Source of the DNA: VXOI01 sp965197575 | GTDB lineage: Bacteria; Chloroflexota; Dehalococcoidia; Lucifugimonadales; UBA3495 | Length of the DNA: 64,000 nucleotides | Direction of reading: 5' to 3' | Assembly: GCA_965197575.1 (NCBI GenBank) | Contig: OZ240214.1 | Coordinates: forward strand, 2,232,001 to 2,296,000 | Shown here: in pieces, positions 17,439-26,508 of the stretch | Position numbering within the stretch: position 1 is the stretch's first letter | How the letters are laid out: each line of letters starts with the position of its first letter | Made by a program: the position numbers and the translations under genes | Notes under the pieces: generated by a model | Told to the model about the DNA's origin: nothing | What the model saw: only the letters and a program-made list of their open reading frames with translations | The model's database searches: none

Positions 17439-20400
17439 TTGAAGGTCAAGAAACTCGTTGACGGGCCAAGACTTGGCCTTGCCTGGGTTGGCCTGGTTAG
17501 TTTGCTAACACTGGCGGTCGGCGCTTGGCTGGCGTGGACGCCGTCGGCGTCGGCCCAACCCCAAGTCGAGTGGAGCCGGGTCCTCGGCGGGGACGCCGAC
17601 GACTTCGCCCACGCGGTCGTCCAGTCCACCGACGGCGGTTACGTTGTCGCCGGGGAAACCGCGTCGTTCGGGGCCGGTGGCAAGGATGCTTGGCTGGTCA
17701 AGCTCGACGGGGCAGGCGAGGAGCAATGGCGCCGCACCTTCGGCGGCCCGCAGGACGATGTGGCCTACGACCTGCGCCAGACGGCCGACGGCGGTTACGT
17801 GATCGCTGGGGCCACCAGTTCATCCGGCGACGGCTCTTCCGCTGAGAGCGACTTCTGGCTGGTCAAGACCGATGCCTCCGGCGAGGAAGAATGGCAGCGC
17901 ACCTACGGGAACATCGGTCCGCCGGGCGTTCGCAACCTGGACGTCGCGGACGTTGCCCACGCCGTGCGGCAGACCTCCGACGGCGGGTACATCCTGGCCG
18001 GATGGAGCCTGGGCAGCCGGGACCACAACGCCTGGGTCGTCAAGGCGGATGCCGAGGGCGACGTGCAGTGGTCGCGGCAGTTCGGAGGCCAACTGGAAGA
18101 CAAGGCATACGACATCATCCAGACCACCGATGGCGGCTATGCGGTGGCTGGCCAGACCGCTTCCTCGGGTTCCGGGGGCAGCGACTTCTGGCTAATCAAG
18201 ACCAACTCCCAAGGCTTCAAGGAATGGGCCAGCGCCTTCGGCGGTCAGTACAACGACGAGGCGCGGGCCGTGTCCCAGACCATCGACGGCGGCTACGCTC
18301 TGGGGGGTTACACCTGGTCCTATGGGGTCGGTCTTTCCGACTTTTGGCTGGTCAAGGCAGATTCGTCAGGCGCGCGTGAGTGGGACCGCACCCACGGGGG
18401 GCTGCCCAGGGACGCCGCTCACTCGCTTCAGGAGACCACCGACGGGGGGCTGGTGCTGGCCGGATGGTCGGAGTCCTTCAGCGGCGGCGACCAGATCTGG
18501 ATGGTGAAGACCAGCCCCTTCGGCAACACCCGCTGGACCAAGGCTTACCGTGCCGGGCGCTCACCGGCCACCGAGGTTTCGGGCGCCAGAGCTGCCCAAC
18601 TGACCGCCGACGGTGGATTCGTCATCGCCGGGTGGACCGGCCCCCAAAACGGCGTCCGGGATATTTCGGTGATCAAGGTCTCGCCCGAAGCCAGCGCGGG
18701 CGCCGTCCCAACCGGGCCCGCCGTCGTTCTGACCAACACCGGCACGGCAAGCATTACCACGGCCGCCGTCGGCCTCGACACCCAAGACCCGGGTCACGCC
18801 GACTTGTTCTGGTACGAAGGCCGGCTGCTGGACTGGGACAACCCGCTCCAGCCGGGCGAACTGGCCTGTACGCAGCCGATCCCCGAACTGGCCAGCGGCT
18901 CCCACTTGGTGCGCGACCAAGTGAGTTCCTTCACCAGCAGCTATCTCGACGTTGTAACCGCCACGATGGACTCGCCCCGCTTGCACCTAGACGAAAGCGC
19001 GTTTTCCTTCAGCCTAGCCTCGCCCCAAGGGGTCCTGGCCGGCGAATACACCGTCGTATCCGTATTTCCTTGCCCCGGCGCCACCCCGCCCGCCGGAGGG
19101 ATCCCGGCCTCGCCCAGCGGCGTCACCGTTGCACCGTCGCCCGACCAGACCGGCAGCCTCGTCCTAGACTGGGACGAGGGCGGTGAGGCCGGGCTGGCCG
19201 GTTACGGCCTTTACGTCAGCGAAGACCCCGCTGGCCCCTACGCCCGGCGCGTGTCCCTGTTCACCGGGCCGGGATTCACGGACACCGGGCTGCGAGAAGG
19301 GGTCGCTTACTACTACGCCGTGACCGCCATCACTTCGCGGGGCGAAGAATCGCCGAAGTCGCCGGTCGTTTCCGCGACACCCCAGGACTTGACGCCGCCC
19401 GCTCCGCCGTCCGGCCTGCACGTTACCCGCCTCGACCCGGAGACCGGGCTGGCCCAACTGGCTTGGGACGCCAACACCGAGAAAGACCTCTTCGGCTACC
19501 GGGTATACCGTCAGGACGAAGACGGCGCCCGCGCGCCGGTCAGCGGCATTCTGTTCTCGCCTGCTTTCGAGGACCGGGCGGCCGGCGAAGAGGACGTCGT
19601 GACCTATACGGTCACCGCCGTGGACACCAACGGCAACGAGTCCGGTTCGTCGAACATCGCTCCGCCAGAACGCGATTTCTTCGGAACGGTGATGGACGTT
19701 CAGGGCGACGGCTCTCCGGGGGGCAGCTTGCTGCTCAACACCGGCCGGGGGAACGTGTTGGTGCTCGTCGACACCGACACCGAGTTCAAGGTGCCCTACG
19801 TCACCGGCGCGACGGTGGACGACCTGGCACCCGGGGACACCGTGGCCGTGATGCTGATGCTGGATTCGCCGGGGACGCTGCCGATGGCCGAACAGGTCTT
19901 TCTGGTGCCTGCCAAGACGCGGGTGCGCCATGTGTCCGGCCGAGTCGTCAGCGTCAGCGCGACGGAATTGGTGGTGCAGCCGACCGGCGGGGGCCTCGCC
20001 GCGATAACCTTCCAGCTGTCGGAGTCCACGGAAATCAAGTACCACCGGGGTATTACCGAGTTGGGGGAGGGCGCGTTCGTGATCGTCGCTACGTTCGCCG
20101 AGTCGCCCACCGGCCAGCTTTCCCCCGTGGCCAACGAAATCAACGTGACGCCCGGCCCAGACCCCCAGACTCCCTTACCGCCCCGCCCGGAGCCGACCAA
20201 CGTAGCAGTCCTCCGGGGGATCTTCGAAGGCATCAACCCCGGCAACGCCAACCTGGTGCTGTCGTCCACCGAGGTCACGCTGGACGTTCATACCGAAATG
20301 GCGGCGGCGCTGGTCGTCGGGGAACTCATCGAGGTTCTGGCCGAGCTTCGCCCCGACGGCTCCCTGCTTGCCCTGCGCGTGGACAGCGCCGACCAGCCGA

Positions 20401-21980
20401 CGGAAATCCCCGGTCTTACGACCCTCCAGGGTTTTTTCCAGGGCGGCGACCCCATTGACCGGGAACGGTGGTTGGTTAGCGGAGTGGGGGTCGACTTGGG
20501 CAGCCGCACTTACACCGACGGGCGGCCCCAAGCAGGCCAGTTGGTGAAGGTAACGGCGGTGCTCCAGGAAGACGGTTTCCTGCTTGCCCGGGAGATCGAG
20601 AACCAGGCCATAGTCGCCAACCTCGCCACCGACGAAATCACGTTGACGTTGGAAGGGCCGTTTCAAGGCGCCGAGCGGGGCAGTTGGATCATCGGGGGAG
20701 TCAGGTTCGACGTGGACGCCGCCACGGTGCTGGAGGGCAGCCCGTCCGTCGGCCGCCGCGTCTCAGTCACCGCCAAATACGGGCTGGGGGGCCTGCTGGC
20801 CACACGGGTCTCCGCCGAGGAACTGGAGAAAGCCGGGGCTGCCCGCGAGGCGCGCATCCGAGGCACGGTGGACAGCGTCGAACCGGCCCGGAGCATAGTG
20901 GTCGACGGCCTGCTCATCGGCCTGAGCGACTTGACCGAGTTCTTCGGAGACATCGCACCCGGAACGTTCGTGCAGGTCCGGGCCGTCCTCAATACCGACG
21001 GAACGCTGGTCGCCCGCGAGGTGGTGAAGACGCTGCCAGAGGATGAGACGGGTGAAGCCCGCGCCAACCTGGTCGACATCCGGGGGCGGATCGAGGAAGT
21101 GCGGGAGGACGGCAGCCTGCTGGTGAACGGGATTGCGATAGTCGTCAGCGCCCTGACCGACATTGATGCCCAGTTGCGGGTAGGGACGCCAGTGCAGGTG
21201 CGCGGGCTGTTGCAGGGTGACGGGTCGGTGTTGGCCCGCGAAATCAGCGGCCAAGGACTGCGCGGGCCCGCCGAAAGCTCCGAGGTCCGGCTCGATGGCG
21301 TCGTGCAAAGCCTGAACGAGACCGGCGGCCAGGTCGTGAGCTTCGTCGTAGACCGCGTTACCGTGTCCATCGACGAGCTTACCCGTACCGAAGTCTCGTT
21401 GGCGGCGGGCATATCGGTCTCGGTCCACGCCGTGGTCATCGACGGGGAAATTCTGGCGGTTACTGTGGAACCCAATCCCACCGGGGTCGTCGGCGTCCGG
21501 TCAACGGTCGAAGTGCAAGGGCCCGTTGAATCCAAGACGCAGGACGAACAGGGAGACACCATCGCAATAACCATCAACGGCCTCGAAATACGCATAGGGC
21601 CGGACTCCCGGGTGCGGAGTCCGCTCACCGCCGGGGAGATCGTGAAGGTCGTGGGAACGGTGCAGGGCGGCGTGCTGGTGGCGGAGGAAATCTCCAGGGT
21701 GGAAACGCAAACCCCGGAGGACCGGCCCGCCAGGTTCCGAATAGAGGGCCTGACTCAGGAGGTAAGGCGGGACGAAGACGGCGGCGTGACCGCGCTGGTC
21801 GTCGATGGGGAGGAAATCACCACCGGGGCCTTGACGGTGTTCGAGGTGAAGCTGGAGCCGGGCATAAGAGTGACCGTCGAGGGCAGGGTGGTGGACGGCG
21901 CTCTGGTGGCCACCCTCGTAACCGGGCAAACGTCCGCCGAAGGCCCCGGCTCCGGCAGCGAGTCCGACGAGACGGAGTAA
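17439..21980 (+). CDS. giant secreted protein: seven-repeat propeller, two FN3 modules, ten DUF5666-like repeats
   Basis: A 1513-residue protein starting at a TTG after a GGGGG-rich ribosome site. Residues 12-38 form a signal peptide with an ASAQ-like cleavage site. About residues 40-420 hold seven repeats with the core TxDGGYVxAGxT..DxWLVKxDxxGxxxW, fitting a seven-bladed propeller. Two fibronectin III-like modules follow at about 550-740. The rest (about 755-1510) is ten successive modules of the DUF5666 type, each 65-80 residues with G.V..V....LVV.G....V...T and a final DGxLVAREI strand. I see no anchor at the C-terminus. It is probably an exported adhesive or scaffolding protein controlled by the upstream two-component pair; the function is inferred. 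Confidence 0.85.
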   Translation: MKVKKLVDGPRLGLAWVGLVSLLTLAVGAWLAWTPSASAQPQVEWSRVLGGDADDFAHAVVQSTDGGYVVAGETASFGAGGKDAWLVKLDGAGEEQWRRTFGGPQDDVAYDLRQTADGGYVIAGATSSSGDGSSAESDFWLVKTDASGEEEWQRTYGNIGPPGVRNLDVADVAHAVRQTSDGGYILAGWSLGSRDHNAWVVKADAEGDVQWSRQFGGQLEDKAYDIIQTTDGGYAVAGQTASSGSGGSDFWLIKTNSQGFKEWASAFGGQYNDEARAVSQTIDGGYALGGYTWSYGVGLSDFWLVKADSSGAREWDRTHGGLPRDAAHSLQETTDGGLVLAGWSESFSGGDQIWMVKTSPFGNTRWTKAYRAGRSPATEVSGARAAQLTADGGFVIAGWTGPQNGVRDISVIKVSPEASAGAVPTGPAVVLTNTGTASITTAAVGLDTQDPGHADLFWYEGRLLDWDNPLQPGELACTQPIPELASGSHLVRDQVSSFTSSYLDVVTATMDSPRLHLDESAFSFSLASPQGVLAGEYTVVSVFPCPGATPPAGGIPASPSGVTVAPSPDQTGSLVLDWDEGGEAGLAGYGLYVSEDPAGPYARRVSLFTGPGFTDTGLREGVAYYYAVTAITSRGEESPKSPVVSATPQDLTPPAPPSGLHVTRLDPETGLAQLAWDANTEKDLFGYRVYRQDEDGARAPVSGILFSPAFEDRAAGEEDVVTYTVTAVDTNGNESGSSNIAPPERDFFGTVMDVQGDGSPGGSLLLNTGRGNVLVLVDTDTEFKVPYVTGATVDDLAPGDTVAVMLMLDSPGTLPMAEQVFLVPAKTRVRHVSGRVVSVSATELVVQPTGGGLAAITFQLSESTEIKYHRGITELGEGAFVIVATFAESPTGQLSPVANEINVTPGPDPQTPLPPRPEPTNVAVLRGIFEGINPGNANLVLSSTEVTLDVHTEMAAALVVGELIEVLAELRPDGSLLALRVDSADQPTEIPGLTTLQGFFQGGDPIDRERWLVSGVGVDLGSRTYTDGRPQAGQLVKVTAVLQEDGFLLAREIENQAIVANLATDEITLTLEGPFQGAERGSWIIGGVRFDVDAATVLEGSPSVGRRVSVTAKYGLGGLLATRVSAEELEKAGAAREARIRGTVDSVEPARSIVVDGLLIGLSDLTEFFGDIAPGTFVQVRAVLNTDGTLVAREVVKTLPEDETGEARANLVDIRGRIEEVREDGSLLVNGIAIVVSALTDIDAQLRVGTPVQVRGLLQGDGSVLAREISGQGLRGPAESSEVRLDGVVQSLNETGGQVVSFVVDRVTVSIDELTRTEVSLAAGISVSVHAVVIDGEILAVTVEPNPTGVVGVRSTVEVQGPVESKTQDEQGDTIAITINGLEIRIGPDSRVRSPLTAGEIVKVVGTVQGGVLVAEEISRVETQTPEDRPARFRIEGLTQEVRRDEDGGVTALVVDGEEITTGALTVFEVKLEPGIRVTVEGRVVDGALVATLVTGQTSAEGPGSGSESDETE

Positions 21981-22003
21981 GGGTTCAGAGACTCAAGGTC
22001 GGC

Positions 22004-22032
22004 TTGACACTGAAAATCGAAAGTCCTACACT
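22004..22032 (+). promoter_or_regulatory. sigma-70-type promoter of tRNA-Asp
   Basis: TTGACA at 22004-22009 and TACACT at 22027-22032 are separated by 17 bases, a near-consensus housekeeping promoter. Transcription would start near 22040, about 45 bases before the tRNA. It is the clearest promoter in the window. Confidence 0.8.
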
Positions 22033-22084
22033 CGAATTACCGGGTTTCGTTGGCGCATGTAGTAGCAGCGGCCCGGCGCTTCAT

Positions 22085-22160
22085 GGCCCGGTGGTGTAGC
22101 GGTTAACATATTGGCCTGTCACGCCAAAGATCGTGGGTTCGAATCCCATCCGGGTCGCCA
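22085..22160 (+). tRNA. tRNA-Asp (GTC), CCA encoded
   Basis: A full cloverleaf can be drawn. The acceptor strand GGCCCGG pairs with CCGGGTC with one G-U pair, the T arm contains GGGTTCGAATCCC, and the anticodon loop CTGTCAC places anticodon GTC at 22118-22120. The discriminator is G and the CCA end is encoded at 22158-22160. The gene is single, with a strong promoter upstream and no neighbouring tRNA. Confidence 0.97.
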
Positions 22161-22220
22161 GCCTTTCTTCATACACTCGCATAGTTCTTTGCCACCCCCT
22201 CCCCGCATACTCGTTTGCCG

Positions 22221-23297
22221 TTATAGAAGGCCGGACCGCCCCAGCCGGATCGCCGGGGTGGGCGAAGGGTCTACGCCGTCGAGCAGAGCCAGGTAGTAGC
22301 TGGCCCAGTCCCCCAAGGCCAGTGCGCCCAGCAGTTGGGGCAGCGGCGCTCCCTCCGGTACGTCCGGGGTCAGATGCGGGACGCCGTTGCGGCGGAGCAT
22401 CTCCTCCACCAAGTCGTAGCGTTTCCGGATGGCGGCGTCGGCTGTCTTGGGCCGCAGGTTCACGACCATGATGTGCCGGCTCAACCCGGCTGGCGCGGCG
22501 TAGGCCTCGATGGCGTTGTGCAACAACTCCGGCGCCGCCTCGAAGAACGACCAGGCCCCGGCGTTCTCGTTTAGCTGCGTCTTCCAGCGGCGGGCCACTC
22601 CGGAAAGCACGCCGCCGCCGTACACCACGACTATCTTCCCCCGCATTTCCAGGGCAAGCTGCTTGGCCGGGTTGTTGTCGGTGAGCGTATCTTCGCCGCA
22701 GGTCTCGTTCAAGCGGCGCAGGGTATCTACGGCCGCCCGGACCTCGTCATCGCTTGTTTCCGCCACACCCAAACGGCTGACTGCGCCCAACAAGAGCAGC
22801 AGGTTGTAACCTACGGCGCTCCTCGGCTCTCCGGCGGTCTCGACCGTCAAGATGGGCACTCCCTGGGCCTCGGCTTCCTCGCGCAATGCACCCCCGCCGG
22901 CAATCACCAGCACACGGGCGTCGGCTTGTACCGCTTGCCGGTATAAAGAGAGGGTTTCCTCGGTGTTCCCGGAGTAGCTGCACAGAATGGCCTGGCTGCG
23001 TCTCCCCAGCAGGTAGGGCAGGTCGAAGCCCCGCACCACCGTAATCGGGACGCTTGCCTCCGGCGCAGCCAGGTCGGCGACCAGGTCGCCAGCGATGGCA
23101 GAGCCTCCCATCCCGCCGATAACCAAGTCGCTGGCCGTGCCGGCCCGCCCGCTTCCCCCGCTTCCATAGACGGGGTAGGCAAAGGCTCGCGCCGCCTGCC
23201 AGGCTCTCTCGCAGTCGTCGGGCAGGGCTCGGATGCGGCCCCTCAGGCCGGTGGGGTCCAACTCGTCGTATAGCTTCGGGTCATCAAGGTTGGGCAT
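22221..23297 (-). CDS. bifunctional phosphoglucose/phosphomannose isomerase
   Basis: A 358-residue protein with two SIS domains. The first has GGMGGSAIAGDL followed by the LCSYSGNTEETLSLY phosphosugar-binding stretch; the C-terminal half has the VVYGGGVLSGVARRWKTQLNENA segment with the catalytic Glu region and a C-terminal HN motif (ELLHNAIEAY). This is the archaeal/Chloroflexota type of dual isomerase (PGI/PMI) that interconverts glucose-6-P or mannose-6-P with fructose-6-P. I place the start at MPNLDD; another ATG lies nine codons upstream, and no strong ribosome site separates them. It converges with tRNA-Asp. Confidence 0.88.
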   Translation of the reverse strand: MPNLDDPKLYDELDPTGLRGRIRALPDDCERAWQAARAFAYPVYGSGGSGRAGTASDLVIGGMGGSAIAGDLVADLAAPEASVPITVVRGFDLPYLLGRRSQAILCSYSGNTEETLSLYRQAVQADARVLVIAGGGALREEAEAQGVPILTVETAGEPRSAVGYNLLLLLGAVSRLGVAETSDDEVRAAVDTLRRLNETCGEDTLTDNNPAKQLALEMRGKIVVVYGGGVLSGVARRWKTQLNENAGAWSFFEAAPELLHNAIEAYAAPAGLSRHIMVVNLRPKTADAAIRKRYDLVEEMLRRNGVPHLTPDVPEGAPLPQLLGALALGDWASYYLALLDGVDPSPTPAIRLGRSGLL

Positions 23298-23495
23298 TTC
23301 TTCGAGTCTCGGCGCAGCGGGCATTGGCGTTTGATTCAGCCTGGTTATACCGGCTATTCTACCCGACGGCTGCCAAGCAACGCCCGGCAGCCGAGTGCGG
23401 GGTTCGGGGACTCTTCTCAAGAGATCAGGTCGGTCTTTCTAACTTTGGCCGCAAATGTTAGTATTCCCCCGGCCCTGCCACGATCTTCCGCGACG

Positions 23496-24611
23496 ATGGA
23501 GCCCATGCTGGACCCGGAAATACTCAAACCCGGCGACGAATTCGGCAACAAGATGGTGATCAAGTACACCGCCGAGACGGGCGCGTCCGTCCGGGCCATC
23601 GGCGTTCCCCAGTCGTGGGACACCCCGCTGGGCCCGACCTGGTGCTACGTGGTCGAGGGCGAGAGCCTGACCGTGATAGACCCAGGGTGCCACGGCTCGG
23701 TGGACCGGCTGGCGGAAGGGCTGGACTACATGGGATATTCGTTGGACGCCGTACAGCGCATCGTGGTGACCCACGGGCACATGGACCACGACGGCGGCTG
23801 CTTGGCCGTCGTCCGGCAGAGCGGCGCCGAACTGTGGGCCCACGAGGTGTACGGCAGCCTGTTGCGGGCCGACCGTTGGGAGCTGGAGATAGAATGGCGG
23901 CAGCAGGTCAGCGGGTTCGAGCCGTTCGAGAACTCGGACATCGTGGACCGGGTGAAAGACCACCACGAGCGCTCCCGCCTGCTCAACCTGGACCAGCCGG
24001 TGACCGACGGCCTCACCCGCGACGGCCTGACCTTCTACTACACTCCGGGGCACTCGCCGGACGAGCTTTGTATCCAGTTCGGCCGTTTTATGTTCACCGG
24101 CGACCACGTACTCCCCCAGATTACGCCGCACCCTTCGGTGAGTCGCAGCTACTACAGCTTCCGGTCGTCGCTGCCGGAGAACTACCGCCAAGACAACGAG
24201 ATTTACGGCCTCAAGGCGCTGCTGCGGTCGTTGAAACGGGTCGCTGTGATGGGCGATGACATCGCCGTGCTCCCGGCCCATCGCGCCTACCACCGGGGCA
24301 AGTTCAACCTGGTCGGCCTGGAACGGGCCACAGAAATCGTGGACCACCACGTCCTGCGGTGCCACGATCTGCTGGACATCCTGCGGCTGGGGCCCCGCGA
24401 TCTGGCGTCGCTCACGCGAGACCATTTCTCCCACCGTGAGCTGGACGACAGCAACTTCTTCCTGGCCATGACCGAGGTGGTGAGCCATGTCGAGTTGCTG
24501 GTAGAGACCGGCGACGTTTCTTTCGACGGGGGCTTCAGCGACAGAGGGTTCGGCGGCCTGGTCCATTGGAACGGCACCGAGAGCTTTCCGGAGTTCATCG
24601 CAGGACTTTAG
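23496..24611 (+). CDS. MBL-fold metallo-hydrolase
   Basis: A 371-residue metallo-beta-lactamase-fold protein. The metal motif is VVTHGHMDHDGG (about residues 90-100), a variant of HxHxDH. The downstream His ligands are in YTPGHSPDELC and FTGDHVLPQITPHPS, and a C-terminal His in AHRAYH may complete the site. The C-terminal region (about 280-360) is a helical winged domain like those of the LACTB2 type. It may be a general hydrolase (thioesterase or lactonase). It is transcribed divergently from the isomerase gene. Confidence 0.85.
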   Translation: MEPMLDPEILKPGDEFGNKMVIKYTAETGASVRAIGVPQSWDTPLGPTWCYVVEGESLTVIDPGCHGSVDRLAEGLDYMGYSLDAVQRIVVTHGHMDHDGGCLAVVRQSGAELWAHEVYGSLLRADRWELEIEWRQQVSGFEPFENSDIVDRVKDHHERSRLLNLDQPVTDGLTRDGLTFYYTPGHSPDELCIQFGRFMFTGDHVLPQITPHPSVSRSYYSFRSSLPENYRQDNEIYGLKALLRSLKRVAVMGDDIAVLPAHRAYHRGKFNLVGLERATEIVDHHVLRCHDLLDILRLGPRDLASLTRDHFSHRELDDSNFFLAMTEVVSHVELLVETGDVSFDGGFSDRGFGGLVHWNGTESFPEFIAGL

Positions 24612-24616
24612 AATTT

Positions 24617-24690
24617 AACATGGATGTACAGATATACAGGATGGTTGCCCCTCTCCGATCAAAATCCTGTATATCCTGTACATCCATGTT
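24617..24690. repeat. long palindromic intergenic repeat
   Basis: The 26 bases at 24617-24642 and the 27 bases at 24664-24690 are inverted copies differing by a single inserted G. Both contain the words ATGGATGTACAG and ATATACAGGAT, and they are separated by 21 bases. Hairpins of this kind (ATCCTGTA..TACAGGAT) are common dispersed intergenic repeats in several phyla, and it could also act as a terminator for the MBL-fold gene. It is not coding. Confidence 0.7.
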
Positions 24691-24728
24691 TGAAATATAA
24701 TGAGCGATCATCGCGATAGGGGGTCGTC

Positions 24729-25121
24729 ATGCCCAAAAAGGAGATCATCTCCACCGACAGGGTAACCGCCGGGAACGCGCCGCTGTCCCAGGCCACGCGG
24801 TTCGGCAACCTGGTGTTCGTTCAAGGATGCACCGGCAGGCACCCCACGGACAACGAGGTCGGCGAGGGAATCAAGGAACAGACGCGGCACGCCCTGCAAC
24901 GCATCTCGGCCATTCTGGAAGAGGCGGGCTCGTCCATTGACCAAGTGCTGACCAACACCTGCTACGTGACCAACCGGGAGGACCTGGCCGGCTTCAACGA
25001 AGTTTGCGCCGAGTTCTTTCCCACCGACCGGCCGGCCCGCACCACGGTGATCGTCAACTTCGGGGCTGCGGACAACCTGGTGGAGATAACCAGCACCGCC
25101 GCGATACCCGATGGCAGCTAG
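24729..25121 (+). CDS. RidA (YjgF/YER057c/UK114) family protein
   Basis: A 130-residue Rid-family protein. RidA hydrolyses reactive enamine/imine intermediates released by PLP enzymes. The conserved Arg that binds the substrate carboxylate is present in RPARTTVIV (about residue 107), followed by the LVEITSTAAI strand. The N-terminal APLSQATRFGNLVFVQG segment is typical. The gene overlaps the next one by 11 bases. Its neighbourhood lacks the threonine dehydratase often seen, but a PLP enzyme is present in the window. Confidence 0.9.
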   Translation: MPKKEIISTDRVTAGNAPLSQATRFGNLVFVQGCTGRHPTDNEVGEGIKEQTRHALQRISAILEEAGSSIDQVLTNTCYVTNREDLAGFNEVCAEFFPTDRPARTTVIVNFGAADNLVEITSTAAIPDGS

Positions 25122-25344
25122 GGCCTACATCCTGATCGAGACCCGCGTCGGCAGGTCTCGGCAGACCGTGTCAGAGCTTCGCGCGTTGGACGGGATGGTC
25201 TCGGCCGACATCGTGACCGGGGTGTTCGACATCATCGCCCTGGTGGAAGTGGAGGACATGGTGGCCGTGGCGGTACTCGTTACCGACCGAGTGCAGGCCA
25301 TCCCCGGAGTACAGCGCACCATCACCTGCGTGGCCGCCGGATAA
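25111..25344 (+). CDS. stand-alone Lrp/AsnC ligand-binding (RAM) domain protein
   Basis: A 77-residue protein that is only the C-terminal effector domain of Lrp/AsnC regulators: AYILIETRVGRSRQTV, then VSADIVTGVFDIIALVEVED and IPGVQRTITCV. There is no DNA-binding helix-turn-helix. Such stand-alone RAM proteins form oligomeric rings that bind amino acids and may act by joining full Lrp proteins. The ATG lies inside the last codons of ridA, so translation is coupled. Confidence 0.85.
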   Translation: MAARAYILIETRVGRSRQTVSELRALDGMVSADIVTGVFDIIALVEVEDMVAVAVLVTDRVQAIPGVQRTITCVAAG

Positions 25345-25384
25345 CACAGGGAAGGGAACAAAAGCTAACGTTAAGGAGGACCGC

Positions 25385-25696
25385 ATGGTTTACCAACTGC
25401 GAACCTACACCGTCAATCGCGGCATGATGGACGCATGGGTGGAACTGTTCAACGACAAGCTGGTGGGAATCCAAAACCAGTACGGCATCAGCATCGACGG
25501 AATGTGGGTCAACGAAGACGCCAACCAATTCATCTGGATACGCTCCTTCCCCAGCGCCGACGAGGTGGCCCCCAGGGAAGCGGCCTTCTACGCCTCCCCG
25601 GAGTGGAACGAGATAGTAGACCACGCCCGCAGCCATCTGGCCCGCATCCAGGTGGAAACGATGACCTCGGTGATGAAAGTACCTGCCGGAACGTAG
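25385..25696 (+). CDS. NIPSNAP-family protein
   Basis: A 103-residue dimeric alpha/beta-barrel (ferredoxin-like) protein. MVYQLRTYTVNRGMMDAWVELF and the IWIRSFPSADE strand-helix unit are the NIPSNAP signature. The ATG has an excellent AAGGAGG site upstream. NIPSNAP proteins are small and often of unknown role; some bacterial ones act near catabolic enzymes. It follows the RAM protein by about 40 bases and may be co-transcribed. Confidence 0.85.
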   Translation: MVYQLRTYTVNRGMMDAWVELFNDKLVGIQNQYGISIDGMWVNEDANQFIWIRSFPSADEVAPREAAFYASPEWNEIVDHARSHLARIQVETMTSVMKVPAGT

Positions 25697-25706
25697 GGCC
25701 GATTCG

Positions 25707-25740
25707 CGAACCGGCCCCGGTTTGACCGCAGGCCGGTTCG
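25707..25740 (+). terminator. hairpin after the NIPSNAP gene
   Basis: CGAACCGGCC (25707-25716) and GGCCGGTTCG (25731-25740) form a perfect 10-bp stem with a 14-base loop, starting 10 bases after the stop codon. No long T run follows. A second weaker palindrome (CCGGTTT..AAACCGG, 25828-25849) sits just past the end of the convergent gene. The 25697-25854 gap holds no gene that I can see. Confidence 0.5.
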
Positions 25741-25854
25741 GGTAGTAAAATCGCCAACTCAGCGACCGGTTGTGGGCCGCTCCTTCAGCGGCTCCCTCGC
25801 TTCGGCGGACCGGCCGCTCCTTTTTGCCCGGTTTTGGCCCCGAAACCGGCCCGC

Positions 25855-26403
25855 TTAGTAAGTTAGCTCGGTCACCATGCCTTCGGGAAGCTCCACGTCC
25901 AGGGCTTGGAGGCAGTGGGCCAGCGTGTGGTAGTAGCCGCTGACCACCAGCACGTCCACCACGCCCGAGTTTCCGACCAGGCTGCGCATGGCCTCGAAGG
26001 TGGCATCGGAAATGCGGTGGTGCCGCAGGATTTCCAACACGAACTGCACCACCGCAGCGTCGTCGGGTTCCAGGCCGGCCGGAGCGCGGTACTCGTGGAT
26101 GGCGGCAATGACCTCGTCGGCCACGCCTGCTTCCTTGGCGGCGCGCTGATTGACCGTCCAGACGTAGTGGCCGTGGGCCTCGCGGGCGGCAGCCAACACC
26201 GCCAGCGCCTTAATTCTGGCGGGCAGCGGCGTCTCGAACCGGGCGTAGCCGCCCAGACCGGCCAGGCTCCCCGCCGCCTGCGGGTTGTTCAAGAGGGCGG
26301 CATAGTTGCGGGCAACCCCGCCGCGGCTGGTCTCGATTTCGTCCCAAACAGCCTGCCCGGCTTCGTCCATGTCTTCCCGCTTGGCGAACGGCACCCTGGT
26401 CAT
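25855..26403 (-). CDS. carboxymuconolactone decarboxylase-like (AhpD-fold) protein
   Basis: A 182-residue all-helical protein of the CMD/AhpD superfamily. The ETPLPARIKALAVLAAAREAHGHYVWTVNQRAAKEAG region (split between residues about 70-105) is the core helix pair. The usual redox CxxC of AhpD is absent, and Glu/His residues (REAHGHY) stand there, as in decarboxylase-type members. The start at MTRVPF is chosen because GGAGGG lies just upstream. Function could be gamma-carboxymuconolactone decarboxylation or an unrelated catabolic step. Confidence 0.85.
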   Translation of the reverse strand: MTRVPFAKREDMDEAGQAVWDEIETSRGGVARNYAALLNNPQAAGSLAGLGGYARFETPLPARIKALAVLAAAREAHGHYVWTVNQRAAKEAGVADEVIAAIHEYRAPAGLEPDDAAVVQFVLEILRHHRISDATFEAMRSLVGNSGVVDVLVVSGYYHTLAHCLQALDVELPEGMVTELTY

Positions 26404-26441
26404 GGTCGGCCCTCCTTTAGTTGTTCCGGGTGAGAAAAGCA

Positions 26442-26474
26442 CAGGCCAGGCCCGTTAGTTCCGAGCCTGGCCTG
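26442..26474 (-). terminator. hairpin terminator after the molybdenum hydroxylase gene
   Basis: CAGGCCAGGC (26442-26451) pairs perfectly with GCCTGGCCTG (26465-26474). On the minus strand it follows the stop codon of the hydroxylase gene by about 35 bases and is followed by a TTTT-containing tail, as expected for a rho-independent terminator. Confidence 0.65.
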
Positions 26475-26508
26475 CAAGCCTGATCTGTATTGTAGCAATC
26501 CGGCGGCG

